64,000 bases of DNA from Ectothiorhodospiraceae bacterium BW-2 (GCA_008375315.1 CP032507.1:1240001-1304000), one strand, 5' to 3'. Shown: positions 1-9,973, counted from the stretch's first letter. Notes: generated from the letters alone by a model not told the origin. Made by a program: numbers and translations.

Positions 1-402
1 ATTCAGCGTGGTCGTAGCTATATCTATACCACCGCCCTCCCGCCGGCCATCGCTGCCGGACTACGCCAGAGCATCGCCCTCATCGAGAGCGAGGAGGGGG
101 CAATACGACGACAGCAGCTACACCACCACATCGACCATTTTCGTACCCTCTCTCAACAGCTCTCGCTACCGATAAGCGACTCGATGAGCGCCATTCAGCC
201 GCTACTCACCGGTAGCGAAACCAACGCACTCTCTTGGTCGGCCCAGCTACAGCAGCGCGGCTTTTGGGTGAGTGCTATTCGCCCCCCGACCGTTCCCGAA
301 GGGGGAAGCCGCCTGCGTATCACCCTCTCAGCTAGCCACACCACCGCCGACATCGAGGCGCTGGTAGCGGCTCTAGCAGAGACGATAACTCCATACATTT
401 AA
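1..402 (+). CDS. bioF: 8-amino-7-oxononanoate synthase, C-terminal part
   Basis: The frame is open from base 1 to a TAA at 400-402, so only the last 133 codons are in the window. BioF is the PLP enzyme that condenses pimeloyl-ACP with alanine in biotin synthesis. The visible part has the 'SYIYTTALPPA' segment that follows the PLP-lysine region and the C-terminal 'RLRITLSASHT' motif of the alpha-oxoamine synthase family. The catalytic lysine lies upstream of the window. bioH follows after 23 bases and then bioC and bioD, the usual gammaproteobacterial order, which supports the call. Confidence 0.9.
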   Translation: MQRGRSYIYTTALPPAIAAGLRQSIALIESEEGAIRRQQLHHHIDHFRTLSQQLSLPISDSMSAIQPLLTGSETNALSWSAQLQQRGFWVSAIRPPTVPEGGSRLRITLSASHTTADIEALVAALAETITPYI

Positions 403-425
403 TTAAAGAGCCTGTCACAGTTACT

Positions 426-1181
426 ATGTCATCCCCTCACCTTCCCAATTTAGTCCTCATTCACGGCTGGGGCACCCACAGCGGTATTTGGCATACCCTA
501 AAGCCCAGACTTGAGCCCCACTATCGGCTCCATCTGCTCGATCTGCCCGGCTATGGCCCCCAGCAGGGTTGGCAAGGGGCGTGGAGTCTCGACAGTATGG
601 TCGCCTATATCGCCGACAATGTACCACCACAGAGTATCTGGTGCGGCTGGTCATTAGGGGGGATGATCGCGCTGCACGCCGCCGCCTCCGGCCTCGAACT
701 GCAACAGGTGGTGGTCTGTGGCACCACTCCCTGTTTCTGTGAGCGCTACGACTGGCCGCACGGCCTCTCAGAGGAGACGCTAAAGCTCTTCTACCACGAG
801 CTACAACAGCATCCTCACGCCACACTGCTCCGTTTTCTGGCACTTCAGACCCAAGGTTCGGAGCAGGCACAGCAGGAGCTCCGTTTTCTGCGCCAGCAGA
901 TATCGCGCTATAGCGAACCCTCGACCGCCGTACTTACGGCAGGGTTATCTATTCTGCTTCACGACGATCTGCGCCCCTATCTGGAGGATATCCGCTGCCC
1001 GGTTAGCGCCATTCACGGCGAGCGGGATCGCCTCGCACCGGCCTCCGCCTTAGATCAGTGGCTAGCCCCCCTGCCCCAAAGCCACTACCAGCTAATCAAA
1101 GGGGCTGGACACGCCCCATTTCTCTCCCATCCGCAGCAGTTTAGCCAACTGCTACAACAACACCTGATCCCATCTAAATAG
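426..1181 (+). CDS. bioH: Pimeloyl-ACP methyl ester carboxylesterase BioH
   Basis: An alpha/beta hydrolase of 251 residues, close to the usual BioH length. BioH removes the methyl ester from pimeloyl-ACP methyl ester, which ends the BioC-started pimelate phase. Visible: the oxyanion-region 'HGWG' near residue 13, the nucleophile elbow G-W-S-L-G-G with Ser near 76, an Asp in 'GERDRLAP' and the catalytic His in 'GAGHAPF' near 228. It lies between bioF and bioC, with a 6-base gap to bioC. The context makes BioH much more likely than another hydrolase. Confidence 0.93.
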   Translation: MSSPHLPNLVLIHGWGTHSGIWHTLKPRLEPHYRLHLLDLPGYGPQQGWQGAWSLDSMVAYIADNVPPQSIWCGWSLGGMIALHAAASGLELQQVVVCGTTPCFCERYDWPHGLSEETLKLFYHELQQHPHATLLRFLALQTQGSEQAQQELRFLRQQISRYSEPSTAVLTAGLSILLHDDLRPYLEDIRCPVSAIHGERDRLAPASALDQWLAPLPQSHYQLIKGAGHAPFLSHPQQFSQLLQQHLIPSK

Positions 1182-1187
1182 ATCCCT

Positions 1188-2069
1188 ATGACCCCCTCCT
1201 CCCCCCTATTTGATAGAACCGCCCTAAAGGCAGCCTTTAACCGCGCAGCGAGTCGCTATAGTCAACACGCATGGATTCAGCGACTCATTGGGGAACGACT
1301 ACTGGAGCGACTACCACTATTTCGTATCACTCCGCAGCGAGTGGTCGATCTCGGCTGTGGCAGTGGTCAGATGGGCTTCGCCGCCGCTGACCACTACCCC
1401 GATGCCCAGCTATGGCTGTGCGATCTCGCCCACGGTATGGTTAAACAGGCGCAGCAAGAGCTAGCAGATAGCGCCAAACAGCGCTACCACTTCGTGACCG
1501 CCGATGCCGAACAGCTCCCCATAGCGACCGCCTCGATCGATCTTATCCTCTCCAATCTAACCCTACAGTGGTGTCAGCAACTACCGCAGCTCTTTAACGA
1601 ACTAGTTCGCACTCTCAAACCCGGTGGGCTACTGCTATTTACCACACTCGGCCCCGACACCCTCAAAGAGCTACGCCAGAGCTGGCAGCAGATCGACAAT
1701 CTCCCCCATGTTACCCCCTTTATCGATATGCACCTTATCGGCGATGCGATGCAGCAGGCGGGGCTAGCCGATGTGGTGGTCGATAGGGAGCAGCTCACCT
1801 TGACCTACCCTGAACTGCACCAACTGCTAGAGGATATTCGCCTCATCGGCGCCACCAACCACCTACAGCAGCGGCGGCGCCAGCTAACCGCCCCTAGCCG
1901 ATTTAGAGAGCTACATAGCGCCTACGAACACTATCGTCGTGCCGACAATACCCTCCCCGCTACCTACGAGGTGATCTATGGCCACGCTTGGAAACGAGAG
2001 CCCTCGCCAGCTACCACCGAACCGACGCCGTTCCACTTCAACCTTGAGCAGCTAAGGCCTTTTCGGTGA
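1188..2069 (+). CDS. bioC: Malonyl-ACP O-methyltransferase BioC
   Basis: A class I SAM-dependent methyltransferase of 293 residues. BioC methylates malonyl-ACP so that fatty acid synthesis can build the pimeloyl chain. The SAM-binding motif I is 'VVDLGCGSGQ' near residues 52-61, followed by 'DLAHGMV' and the motif 'DLILSNLTLQW', which is typical of BioC. The N-terminal 'FNRAASRYSQHAWIQ' is also a BioC hallmark. The stop codon overlaps the GTG start of bioD by 4 bases, so the two are probably translationally coupled. Confidence 0.94.
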   Translation: MTPSSPLFDRTALKAAFNRAASRYSQHAWIQRLIGERLLERLPLFRITPQRVVDLGCGSGQMGFAAADHYPDAQLWLCDLAHGMVKQAQQELADSAKQRYHFVTADAEQLPIATASIDLILSNLTLQWCQQLPQLFNELVRTLKPGGLLLFTTLGPDTLKELRQSWQQIDNLPHVTPFIDMHLIGDAMQQAGLADVVVDREQLTLTYPELHQLLEDIRLIGATNHLQQRRRQLTAPSRFRELHSAYEHYRRADNTLPATYEVIYGHAWKREPSPATTEPTPFHFNLEQLRPFR

Positions 2070-2776
2070 GTAGAGCGCTCTTTATCACCGGCACCGATAC
2101 CGATGTCGGCAAAACGTGGGTTAGCTGCGGCGTGATGGTCGCGGCAAGAGCTAGCTTTAAGAGTATCGCCGCCATGAAACCTATCGCTAGCGGCTGTCAG
2201 CGCAGCGAGTCGGGACTACAAAACCGCGATGCACAACAGCTACAGCGGCTGACTACCCCTCCCCTTCGCTATGAGCAGATTAACCCCTATGCGTTTGAAC
2301 CGGCGATCGCTCCCCATATCGCCGCCGCCGCAGCGGGAGTCGAGATCGATCTCACCCTGCTACAGCGCCACTATCAACAGCGATTACAGAGCCACCAACT
2401 GACCATTATCGAGGGCGCCGGCGGCTGGCTAGTCCCTCTCAATCGCCACCACACCGTCGCCGATATGGCACAACAGTGGCAACTGCCGGTGATTTTAGTG
2501 GTGGGGCTACGCTTAGGGTGTCTCAACCATGCACTACTCACCGCAACGGCGATAAGCGCCAGCGGCTGCCCGTTCTTAGGCTGGATTGGCAACCCAATTG
2601 AGCCTAACATGGCGGCCATGGCGGCTAACATCGAGACGCTAATGCAGTGGTTACCCTCCCCCTGCCTAGGGATCACCCCCCACTTAAACCGGTTTGATCC
2701 CGAACAGATCGCAGCGGCAATCGACTGGCCAGAAATTGAAAAGCGGCTTCAACAGACCCACCCTCATTCGCAATGA
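2066..2776 (+). CDS. bioD: ATP-dependent dethiobiotin synthetase BioD
   Basis: Catalyses ATP-dependent ureido ring closure of 7,8-diaminopelargonate to dethiobiotin. The N-terminus carries the P-loop 'GTDTDVGKT' near residues 9-17. 'MKPIASG' with the substrate-contacting lysine and 'IIEGAGGWLVPL' follow, all as in the BioD family. The length of 236 residues is normal. The start is a GTG overlapping the bioC stop. The operon seems to end here, because folK follows after 57 bases. bioA and bioB are not in the window. Confidence 0.93.
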   Translation: MSRALFITGTDTDVGKTWVSCGVMVAARASFKSIAAMKPIASGCQRSESGLQNRDAQQLQRLTTPPLRYEQINPYAFEPAIAPHIAAAAAGVEIDLTLLQRHYQQRLQSHQLTIIEGAGGWLVPLNRHHTVADMAQQWQLPVILVVGLRLGCLNHALLTATAISASGCPFLGWIGNPIEPNMAAMAANIETLMQWLPSPCLGITPHLNRFDPEQIAAAIDWPEIEKRLQQTHPHSQ

Positions 2777-2833
2777 CTCTCCGTCTCCTTCCACCCGACT
2801 CAAGAGTAATTAACAGAGCAACTAGTTAACGAC

Positions 2834-3268
2834 ATGGCAACAGAACAGGGCTATTTTATCGGTATCGGCAGCAATATCGATCCAGAAAAGAATATTCAGC
2901 GAGCGCTAACGCTGCTGCAACAGCGCTTTGGCACTATCGAATTAAGCCCCCTCCAGTGGACCGAGCCGGTGGGAATGACAAGCCGCGCCCCGTTTATTAA
3001 TGGCGTACTCTATCTGGAGAGCAGCAGCGACAGCGCGACTCTAAAACAGCAGCTCAATCAGATTGAGATCGAACTTGGTCGAGATCGCACCGATCCTGAA
3101 CGAAAAATCAAAGATCGCCCTATCGATCTCGATATCCTTCTCGCCAGACCGATTGGTACGGCGGTAACCGCCGCCGACACCCCTCAAGAGAGCTATCTAC
3201 AACGCCCGTTTCAACAGCTCATCGCGACCCTTAACCCCCCCCCGGGCACACCTTTCGATCCACCATAG
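2834..3268 (+). CDS. folK: Hydroxymethyldihydropteridine diphosphokinase (FolK-like)
   Basis: Transfers pyrophosphate from ATP to 6-hydroxymethyl-dihydropterin in folate synthesis. The 144 residues show the family start 'YFIGIGSNIDPEKNIQRAL' and the ATP/Mg signature 'KDRPIDLDILL' near residues 95-105. It is slightly shorter than E. coli FolK (159), with a proline-rich C-terminus. Many gammaproteobacteria have two FolK-like proteins and this could be the second type, because no folate gene is beside it. The first 57 bases upstream show no clear promoter, so readthrough from bioD is possible. Confidence 0.85.
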   Translation: MATEQGYFIGIGSNIDPEKNIQRALTLLQQRFGTIELSPLQWTEPVGMTSRAPFINGVLYLESSSDSATLKQQLNQIEIELGRDRTDPERKIKDRPIDLDILLARPIGTAVTAADTPQESYLQRPFQQLIATLNPPPGTPFDPP

Positions 3269-3345
3269 AGCCCTAACCCATGACCAACGACGACTTCATT
3301 CTATCCACGCGCTAGCGGATGAGATCAGAGCGTTAATCAAACAAC

Positions 3346-4482
3346 CTAACTCTTTAAAAGCTCAACTCTATCGAGTCTCTCCCACGGCAGATCGACATCT
3401 TCCCGTCCAAAGTGGCCATAGGCGGCGGTGGCGCGGTAGATCGGCTGAATCAGATCCAGCATCCGCAACATACCGACCGGACGCAGATCAAAGTGTTCAC
3501 GCACCCGCTGTTCGATCTCACTATCGGCGAGTTTACCAGTGCCGAAAGTTTCGATGCTAATTGAGGTCGGCTCGGCGACCCCGATAGCGTAACTAATCTG
3601 AATTTCACACCGATCGGCTAACCCTGCGGCAACGATATTTTTGGCCACATAGCGACCGGCATAAGCGGCTGAACGATCAACTTTAGAGGGATCTTTGCCC
3701 GAAAAGGCTCCCCCCCCATGCCGTGCCATACCGCCATAGGTATCGACAATAATTTTGCGCCCAGTTAAACCGCAGTCGCCGACCGGGCCGCCAATCACAA
3801 ACCGTCCGGTCGGGTTGATAAAGTATTTAGTTCCGCTATCGAGCCACTCGGCGGGTAGTACCGGCTTGATAATCTCCTCCATCACCGCCTCGTGCAGATC
3901 CGCCTCGCTAATGTCGGGGTTATGTTGGGTAGAGAGCACGACCGCATCGATACCCACCGGTTTTCCAGCCTCGTAGCGGAAGGTAACTTGGCTTTTGGCA
4001 TCGGGGCGCAGCCAGTTCAGCTGCCCCTGCTTGCGAACTTCAGCCTGTTTGGCGACTAGCCGATGGGCGTAGGTAATCGGTGCCGGCATTAGCACTTCGG
4101 TCTCGTTACTCGCATAGCCGAACATCAGCCCCTGATCACCGGCCCCCTGATCTTCGGCTCGCTCTCGATCCACCCCCATGGCGATATCGGGTGACTGTTT
4201 GCCCAAGGCATTAATGACCGCGCAGGAGGCCCAGTCGAACCCCATCTCGGAGCTGTTGTAGCCGATCTCCTTTATCGTCTGCCGAATCACCTCCTCATAC
4301 TCAATGTGGGCGGTGGTAGTGATCTCGCCGGCGACAATCACCATGCCGGTCTTCACTAGCGTTTCGCAAGCGACCCGAGCGTGTTTATCTGCGGTTAAAA
4401 TGGCATCTAAAATCGCATCAGATACCTGATCGGCAACTTTGTCAGGATGGCCTTCTGAGACCGATTCAGAGGTGAATAACAT
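3346..4482 (-). CDS. metK: S-adenosylmethionine synthetase
   Basis: Makes SAM from methionine and ATP. The N-terminus '[18 protein letters not shown]' and the internal motifs '[12 protein letters not shown]' and '[19 protein letters not shown]' are the classic MetK signatures. The length of 378 residues is typical. The gene lies 60 bases downstream of the ugd stop on the same strand. The upstream AGGAG-like sequence ('AAAAGGAGTATAT') places the start. I saw no SAM riboswitch in the short gap before it. Confidence 0.97.
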   Translation of the reverse strand: MLFTSESVSEGHPDKVADQVSDAILDAILTADKHARVACETLVKTGMVIVAGEITTTAHIEYEEVIRQTIKEIGYNSSEMGFDWASCAVINALGKQSPDIAMGVDRERAEDQGAGDQGLMFGYASNETEVLMPAPITYAHRLVAKQAEVRKQGQLNWLRPDAKSQVTFRYEAGKPVGIDAVVLSTQHNPDISEADLHEAVMEEIIKPVLPAEWLDSGTKYFINPTGRFVIGGPVGDCGLTGRKIIVDTYGGMARHGGGAFSGKDPSKVDRSAAYAGRYVAKNIVAAGLADRCEIQISYAIGVAEPTSISIETFGTGKLADSEIEQRVREHFDLRPVGMLRMLDLIQPIYRATAAYGHFGREDVDLPWERLDRVELLKS

Positions 4483-4542
4483 AGATATATACTCCTTTTC
4501 TATTAAGGTATAGGTGTTTAGTGGTAACTGGTTAGATTAAGA

Positions 4543-5754
4543 TTAATCATTGCCAAATAGATCCCGAGAGTAGATCTTATCGCTCACATCGGCTATCTCA
4601 TCTGTGATACGATTAGCAACAATGACATCTGCGAGTTGTTTGAATTGGGAGATATCGTTAACGACTTTAGAGTGAAAAAACGCCGCCTCATCGAGTACCG
4701 GCTCATAGATGATCACCTCGATCCCTTTGGCTTTAATCCGTTTCATAATTCCCTGAATACTAGAGGCTCTAAAGTTATCCGATCCGGCCTTCATCACTAA
4801 GCGATAGATGCCGACTACCGGAGTATGACCTATTTTGTGATCCCCTTCGGGGGTGAGTAGCAGCGGTTCAATCCGTTTGATAATAGAGGCGGCGATAAAA
4901 TCTTTCCGGGTGTTGTTGGCCTCGACAATCGCATGAATCAGATTTTGCGGTACATCACGATAGTTGGCTAATAGCTGCTTGGTATCTTTAGGCAGGCAGT
5001 AGCCCCCATAGCCAAAGCTGGGGTTATTGTAGTGGTTGCCGATACGGGGGTCGAGACTCACGCCATCGATAATCTGCCGCGTATCGAGCTCGTGGGTCGC
5101 CGCATAGGTATCGAGCTCATTAAAGTAGGCGACCCGCATCGCCAGATAGGTGTTGGCGAAGAGTTTAATCGCCTCAGCTTCGGTGCTATTGGTAAATAGG
5201 GTGGGGATCTCTTGTTTAATCGCCCCCTGCTTGAGCAGATTAGCGAAGGTTTCGGCTCGCGCAGAGCACTCCCCCACAATAATCCGACTCGGGTGGAGAT
5301 TATCGTAGAGCGCCCGCCCTTCGCGCAAAAATTCGGGGCTAAAGATAAGGTTATCGGTATTAAAGCGCTCTTTTGTCTTAGCCGTATAACCGACCGGAAT
5401 CGTCGATTTAATCACCATCACTGCGCTGGGGTTATAGATCAGAACGCTCTCTATGACCTGCTCAATACTTTGAGTATTAAAGTAGTTAGTTTCGGGATCG
5501 TAGTCGGTGGGAGTGGCGATAATTACCCACTCGGCACCCGAGTAGGCCTCGGCACTATCGAGTGTGGCGCGAAAATTGAGCGCTTTGTGCTGTAAAAACT
5601 GCTCAATTTCGCTATCTTCAATCGGAGAGAGTCTCTGATTGAGCAGCTCGACCTTCTCCTTCACGATGTCGAGGCAGACCACTTCGTTATGTTGCGCTAG
5701 CAATACACCATTCGATAGTCCTACATAGCCAGTACCGGCAATTGCGATCTTCAT
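4543..5754 (-). CDS. ugd: UDP-glucose 6-dehydrogenase
   Basis: NAD-dependent two-step oxidation of UDP-glucose to UDP-glucuronate, a precursor of acidic polysaccharides. It has an N-terminal Rossmann motif 'GTGYVG' (residues 7-12), the central dimerisation domain and the catalytic cysteine in '[10 protein letters not shown]' near residue 250. The C-terminal domain includes '[17 protein letters not shown]'. At 403 residues it matches the short E. coli-type Ugd. It lies 56 bases after the YjbH-like gene on the same strand, which suggests a shared role in surface polysaccharide. Confidence 0.93.
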   Translation of the reverse strand: MKIAIAGTGYVGLSNGVLLAQHNEVVCLDIVKEKVELLNQRLSPIEDSEIEQFLQHKALNFRATLDSAEAYSGAEWVIIATPTDYDPETNYFNTQSIEQVIESVLIYNPSAVMVIKSTIPVGYTAKTKERFNTDNLIFSPEFLREGRALYDNLHPSRIIVGECSARAETFANLLKQGAIKQEIPTLFTNSTEAEAIKLFANTYLAMRVAYFNELDTYAATHELDTRQIIDGVSLDPRIGNHYNNPSFGYGGYCLPKDTKQLLANYRDVPQNLIHAIVEANNTRKDFIAASIIKRIEPLLLTPEGDHKIGHTPVVGIYRLVMKAGSDNFRASSIQGIMKRIKAKGIEVIIYEPVLDEAAFFHSKVVNDISQFKQLADVIVANRITDEIADVSDKIYSRDLFGND

Positions 5755-5810
5755 AGTCAGTTACCTATCCAAATACCAAGTAGAGAGAAAACTTGTGGCC
5801 AGCCCAACCG

Positions 5811-7967
5811 TTATCGCGCTCCATAACGCCAGTAGGCGTCGCGCATACGGTGAATATTAGCACGAATATAGTCGTAGCTCAGGCGGTCGTGATTAAAGTA
5901 GCTCGACTCCAGAGTGTGGGTCATGGTCGGTTCGATGGCCAGTAGCGGGCGGTGGGTATTGGTACCGTCATCTAAGATAGTCGTCTGCAGCCCCAGATCG
6001 AGGCGGCTACTGCCACGAATTTTTAGATAGTCGTTATGCCAAGAGCGACGGCTCCCTAGTGGAATGCCGAAGGCCATTCCCGCCGCCTGCTCATACTCAT
6101 TCTCTTTAAAGAAGAGCAGCATACGGTTATCGCCCATATAGCGCATTAGCTCTAACTTAATCCCCTGATCTTGATAGAGAAACTGCCCCCCAGTCAGCTC
6201 CAGTGAGGTGTTGTGCCACGGTAGCGCCAGACGGTAGGCGAGCAGCCAGAGATCGCCGCTCTCCCCCGGCCAGTAGCCAAAGGGGGAGTCCCACTTATCG
6301 AGATAGGGTTTAAAGTAGCCTAAATTGAGCCGCAGCCGATGGTGACCACTCTCAGAGAGCCACATCGTTTCGTTATACACCGTTTTAAAGTCACGAAACC
6401 AGCGACCGATGCTGGTCATATTGTAGATATTGTCACTAAACCGAAGCGTCTGGTGCAACATCAGTTCGCGTACCCCGCTCCAGAGGCGGAAACGGTGGTA
6501 AAAGGTACGCGGTTCAAAGTTACGCGAATGGTAGAGCGGAGTCTCGGCCTGTAGTGCCGCCACCGCCCCCCCCCAGAGCGGTTGTGACAGGGTCGCCCGC
6601 AGCGAGGCGGCCACATCATACTCCCCCACTTCGGTGCCGATAAAGTAGATCAGCCCCGGTGAGAGCTCTAGGTCGGTCAGACGGCGACCTAGTAGCTCAC
6701 TCTGCCGCCACTCGACCTGCTCATACCAGCGATCATCGGGGGCGGTCACTTTAACGGTGTCAAAGATCGGCGGCTGCTCTGAGCAGCGAGCCCCACGACA
6801 GCCGGTCATATTAAGGTAGTCGCGGTAGTCGTTCAGACGAATACGCACATCCCACAGCGCAATACCGTTCCGCTTCAGTCGCACCTTGAGCCAGTAGAAG
6901 GGTAGCCGCTCATCCTGAGCAATCACCCCGAGTAGCACCCCTAAGCCATCAAGGGCGTTACGATCAAAGATCTGATCTTCATACTCAACCGCCAGTAGCT
7001 GCTGCTTTAGAGAGCCGGTGCGTAACTGTCCGAAGCCGAGCTGGCGTAGCTGCTGCTCGACAACAGCGAGCGCCTCATCTAGTGTCAGACTCTCAGGCGG
7101 GGAGGAGGGGAGGGGCTGCGTCGAGATAGCCTCGCTCTCATGCAGTAGCTCATCGCGCATCTTTTGCGTCGCGATCCAATCCTGATCCCCCACCCCCATC
7201 GGCACCTTGAGTGAAGCGGCCAGCACACTCTCATCGGCTGACCCACCAAAAGAGCGCGACGCCGCCACTCCCAAACTGCCCCAAGAGAGCAGCTCAGCCG
7301 GCGTAGCCAGCTTCACCCCCACACTCTGCTGGTGCGGCTCATGCTCCCCAATCAGGCCAAGCCACGGCATCGGCTGCCAGCGCAGGCCGGCAAAGAGCCC
7401 TCGCGTCTCTCGCGGCAAGATACGGTAGTTTCGGTGGCGATAGCCTAAGCTCAACTGCCAATCGCTCCAGCTCTGGGTGGCGACCAGATATTCGTTTTGA
7501 AAGTTAGTTGCCAAACCGGCAAAATCCTCCACCCCAATCGCAAGGCGGGGCAGTCTCATCCACCCCTCTGGTAACGGTAGCTGCCACTTTAAATTCCCGG
7601 CGATATCGTTGGTGTTTCTATCCTCATTCCAATTGAATTGGTCGCTCCACGAACCGGGGGCGTCGGTGCCGGTGGCTAGATAGCGCACCGTATGACGCCC
7701 CCCCAGCTCAAAATGGGGCCAAAGACCGATAGAGAACATTAAGTTACGACCAGCGACTAGGGGATTGGTGCCGCTCCCCCCCTCTAGGGCGTTATACTGG
7801 TTAGTGAACTGAGCCTCAAACTCACCCGTTGGGGTCACTTCGGCGGTCGGGAGGTTTAACAGTCCGCTATAGCCGTGAAACGATAGATCTGCCTGAGCTC
7901 GCGGCAACATCACCATCATCAGCAGCAGCAGAGTTAGCGCGATAGAGTTAGTCATAGGAGCGGTCAT
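5811..7967 (-). CDS. YjbH-like outer-membrane polysaccharide biosynthesis protein
   Basis: 718 residues with a signal peptide (hydrophobic 'ALTLLLLMMVMLPRAQA', cleavage near residue 26). The mature start 'FHGYSGLLNLPTAEVTPTGEFEAQFTN' and the later beta-rich, aromatic-rich repeats fit the YjbH/DUF940 family of outer-membrane barrels encoded with exopolysaccharide genes in enterobacteria and vibrios. Members are linked to export or modification of a polysaccharide; the exact activity is not settled. ugd follows on the same strand. The 107 bases between this start and the pgpA stop contain a small inverted repeat (CCCC-AG-CGGGG) and nothing else that I could identify. Confidence 0.8.
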   Translation of the reverse strand: MTAPMTNSIALTLLLLMMVMLPRAQADLSFHGYSGLLNLPTAEVTPTGEFEAQFTNQYNALEGGSGTNPLVAGRNLMFSIGLWPHFELGGRHTVRYLATGTDAPGSWSDQFNWNEDRNTNDIAGNLKWQLPLPEGWMRLPRLAIGVEDFAGLATNFQNEYLVATQSWSDWQLSLGYRHRNYRILPRETRGLFAGLRWQPMPWLGLIGEHEPHQQSVGVKLATPAELLSWGSLGVAASRSFGGSADESVLAASLKVPMGVGDQDWIATQKMRDELLHESEAISTQPLPSSPPESLTLDEALAVVEQQLRQLGFGQLRTGSLKQQLLAVEYEDQIFDRNALDGLGVLLGVIAQDERLPFYWLKVRLKRNGIALWDVRIRLNDYRDYLNMTGCRGARCSEQPPIFDTVKVTAPDDRWYEQVEWRQSELLGRRLTDLELSPGLIYFIGTEVGEYDVAASLRATLSQPLWGGAVAALQAETPLYHSRNFEPRTFYHRFRLWSGVRELMLHQTLRFSDNIYNMTSIGRWFRDFKTVYNETMWLSESGHHRLRLNLGYFKPYLDKWDSPFGYWPGESGDLWLLAYRLALPWHNTSLELTGGQFLYQDQGIKLELMRYMGDNRMLLFFKENEYEQAAGMAFGIPLGSRRSWHNDYLKIRGSSRLDLGLQTTILDDGTNTHRPLLAIEPTMTHTLESSYFNHDRLSYDYIRANIHRMRDAYWRYGAR

Positions 7968-8074
7968 AATGTTAAGTACAAAGTGTCAGTTATATCGAAT
8001 CGAGGTGGGCGGTACGGCGTCAGTTTACCCCAGCGGGGGAGAATATTGAATCTCTCTTTACCCAAACTCCCCCT

Positions 8075-8515
8075 CTAACCCATAACGCTAGCGGCAGTCT
8101 GCAGTAGCGCTAAGGCCACCAAGCCGGCGACAATATCATCCGCCATAATGCCCACCCCCCCTAGTAGATGGCGATCTAGCCAGCTAATCGGCCACGGTTT
8201 GAGAATATCGAGTAGCCGAAAGAGTAACAGAGCGACCAGCAACCACCCCCAGTGCGGCGGCAACCACAGCAAGGTAATCCAGAGGCCGACAAATTCATCC
8301 CAAACAATCGCCGGGTGATCGTGCACCCCTAGCCGTTTAGCCGCCTGATGGCAGATAAAAACGCCGGCCACCGCCGCCCCCAACACCAACCAAGGGTAGA
8401 GGGTCGGGAGGGTATAGATCATCAAAAAATAGAGCGGTAGCGCCGCCAGCGTGCCAAAGGTTCCAGGTGCCTTAGGAGCCAACCCCGACCCAAAGCCGAG
8501 CGCGAGTAGCACCAC
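8075..8515 (-). CDS. pgpA: Phosphatidylglycerophosphatase A
   Basis: Membrane phosphatase converting phosphatidylglycerophosphate to phosphatidylglycerol. The motif 'GFGSGLAPKAPGTFGTLAA' near the N-terminus and 'HDHPAIVWDEFVGLWI' with the acidic residues of the active site are family signatures. Three or four hydrophobic segments are visible. The listed start is a GTG without a Shine-Dalgarno. The frame stays open upstream to an ATT at 8566, eight bases after a good GGAGG and overlapping the thiL stop. That start would add 17 residues and bring the length to that of other PgpA proteins. It is the last gene of the rib-nusB-thiL run. Confidence 0.92.
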   Translation of the reverse strand: MVLLALGFGSGLAPKAPGTFGTLAALPLYFLMIYTLPTLYPWLVLGAAVAGVFICHQAAKRLGVHDHPAIVWDEFVGLWITLLWLPPHWGWLLVALLLFRLLDILKPWPISWLDRHLLGGVGIMADDIVAGLVALALLQTAASVMG

Positions 8516-8558
8516 CGGATCTCGTAGCGCCGCGGGGGAGATGGGCTGATCGTTGCTT

Positions 8559-9527
8559 TCAGAAATGGCGATACCCTCCAGCAGCGACTATCGTCGCCAC
8601 TCGACTCCCCCCCTGCCACCAACTGACTCCCTGCGCCGGTGCCACAATCTCACCAATAGCAGTCAGCGCCAGCCCTAACCTATCGGCTAACTGCGCTATA
8701 TTGGGCGTTAACTCAGCAGCGGCGCTAAAACAGAGCTCATAGTCGTCGCCTCCATTAAACCAGTCGGTCAGACTCGCACCCGACCACTGTTGCAACGCCA
8801 CGGATCTAGGCAGCTGACCGATATCGACCTTAGCACCAACGCCACTTAGGCGGCAGAGGTGGCCTAAATCGGCCGCCAAACCATCAGAGATATCGATAGC
8901 CGCAGAGGCTAACCCTGCGAGCGCTAGACCCGCCTCCACCCGAGGGGTTGGGCAGGTCAGTCGCTCAATGAGCTGCTGCTGCCAAGGTTCGCTGCGCTGC
9001 TGCTGCTGCCAGAGGGTTAAGCCGGCGGCAGCATCGCCAATCGTGCCGGTGAGATAGAGAGTATCGCCCACTTTAGCGCCACTGCGCCGCAGCGCCCTCT
9101 CGGCCACGACGGTGCCGAGCGCCTGAATCGTCACCGCCAATCTATCGCCTCGCACAGTATCGCCACCAATGAGGGCGACCTGGTACCGCTGCGCCAGCCT
9201 AAGCATCGCCTCAGCAAAGGGAGCCAAAAAGTGCTCATCGGCCCTAGGTAGGGTCAACGAGAGGGTAAACCAGCGTGGTCTCGCCCCCATCGCCGCAAGA
9301 TCGCTTAAATTGACCGCTAGCGCTTTATGGCCGATAGTTGCTGCGGTGGCATCTTCGGGGAAGTGGACTCCCGCAATGAGGGTATCGGTGGTCACGACCA
9401 GCGCCTCTGCCGATGGGACGGCCACCAGTGCACCATCATCGCCGATACCGAGTAGTGGTCGATTCTCCCCCTCTATCTGCGGGGCAAAATAGCGCTCTAT
9501 TAGCGCAAACTCATTGAGTTGAGTCAA
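8559..9527 (-). CDS. thiL: Thiamine-monophosphate kinase
   Basis: Phosphorylates thiamine monophosphate to the active cofactor thiamine diphosphate. The N-terminal 'IGDDGALV' metal/ATP-binding motif, 'HFPEDATAATIGHKALAVNLSD' and 'GGDTVRGD' are characteristic of ThiL and the wider PurM-like kinase family, and 'DISDGLAADL' follows. The 322 residues are normal. The ATG overlaps the nusB stop by four bases, so translation is probably coupled. Gene order nusB-thiL-pgpA is widely conserved in Gammaproteobacteria. Confidence 0.95.
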   Translation of the reverse strand: MTQLNEFALIERYFAPQIEGENRPLLGIGDDGALVAVPSAEALVVTTDTLIAGVHFPEDATAATIGHKALAVNLSDLAAMGARPRWFTLSLTLPRADEHFLAPFAEAMLRLAQRYQVALIGGDTVRGDRLAVTIQALGTVVAERALRRSGAKVGDTLYLTGTIGDAAAGLTLWQQQQRSEPWQQQLIERLTCPTPRVEAGLALAGLASAAIDISDGLAADLGHLCRLSGVGAKVDIGQLPRSVALQQWSGASLTDWFNGGDDYELCFSAAAELTPNIAQLADRLGLALTAIGEIVAPAQGVSWWQGGSRVATIVAAGGYRHF

Positions 9528-9973
9528 CGGCGCTGCCCTGCTGCCACCTCATCGGCTCGCACCTGTTGAGCTAGTTTATGCAGTACCCCATTCACATAAC
9601 GATGTCCCTGCTCGGCACCGTAGATTTTAGCTAGTTCGACCGCCTCACTAATCGCAACCCGATAGGGGAGCTCGGGGCAGTAGAGTAACTCAAACAGCCC
9701 AATGCGCAGCGCCGCGAGCTCGACCGGATCGAGAGTGGCAACATCGCGATCCAGCAGCGGCTGGCATAGATCATCGAGCTGCCTGATATTGGCCGGAATC
9801 TCATGTAACAGTCGGCTAAACAGCTCCGGATTGACACTATTGAGCTGCCCATCCTCCAAAAACTGGCGCTCAATCGTCGCCAAATCACTCCCAGAGAGCT
9901 GCCACTGATAGAGCGCCTGTAGCGCCCGATGACGCGCCTCGCGCTTACGATTAGGTTTAACTTTTTTAACCAT
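9524..9973 (-). CDS. nusB: Transcription antitermination factor NusB
   Basis: An all-helical RNA-binding protein that, with NusE (S10), binds boxA in rRNA leaders. The 149 residues begin with a basic stretch followed by 'ARHRALQALYQWQLSG', and 'AISEAVELAKIYGAEQGHRYVNGVLHKL' near the C-terminus is diagnostic. The start overlaps the ribH stop by one base (TAATG), and the stop overlaps thiL. The ribH-nusB pairing is standard. Confidence 0.95.
   Translation of the reverse strand: MVKKVKPNRKREARHRALQALYQWQLSGSDLATIERQFLEDGQLNSVNPELFSRLLHEIPANIRQLDDLCQPLLDRDVATLDPVELAALRIGLFELLYCPELPYRVAISEAVELAKIYGAEQGHRYVNGVLHKLAQQVRADEVAAGQRR

Noticed and set aside
457-870. Minus-strand ORF opposite bioH, 137 codons
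   Set aside because: Shadow of bioH with an Arg-rich, low-quality sequence and no ribosome site.
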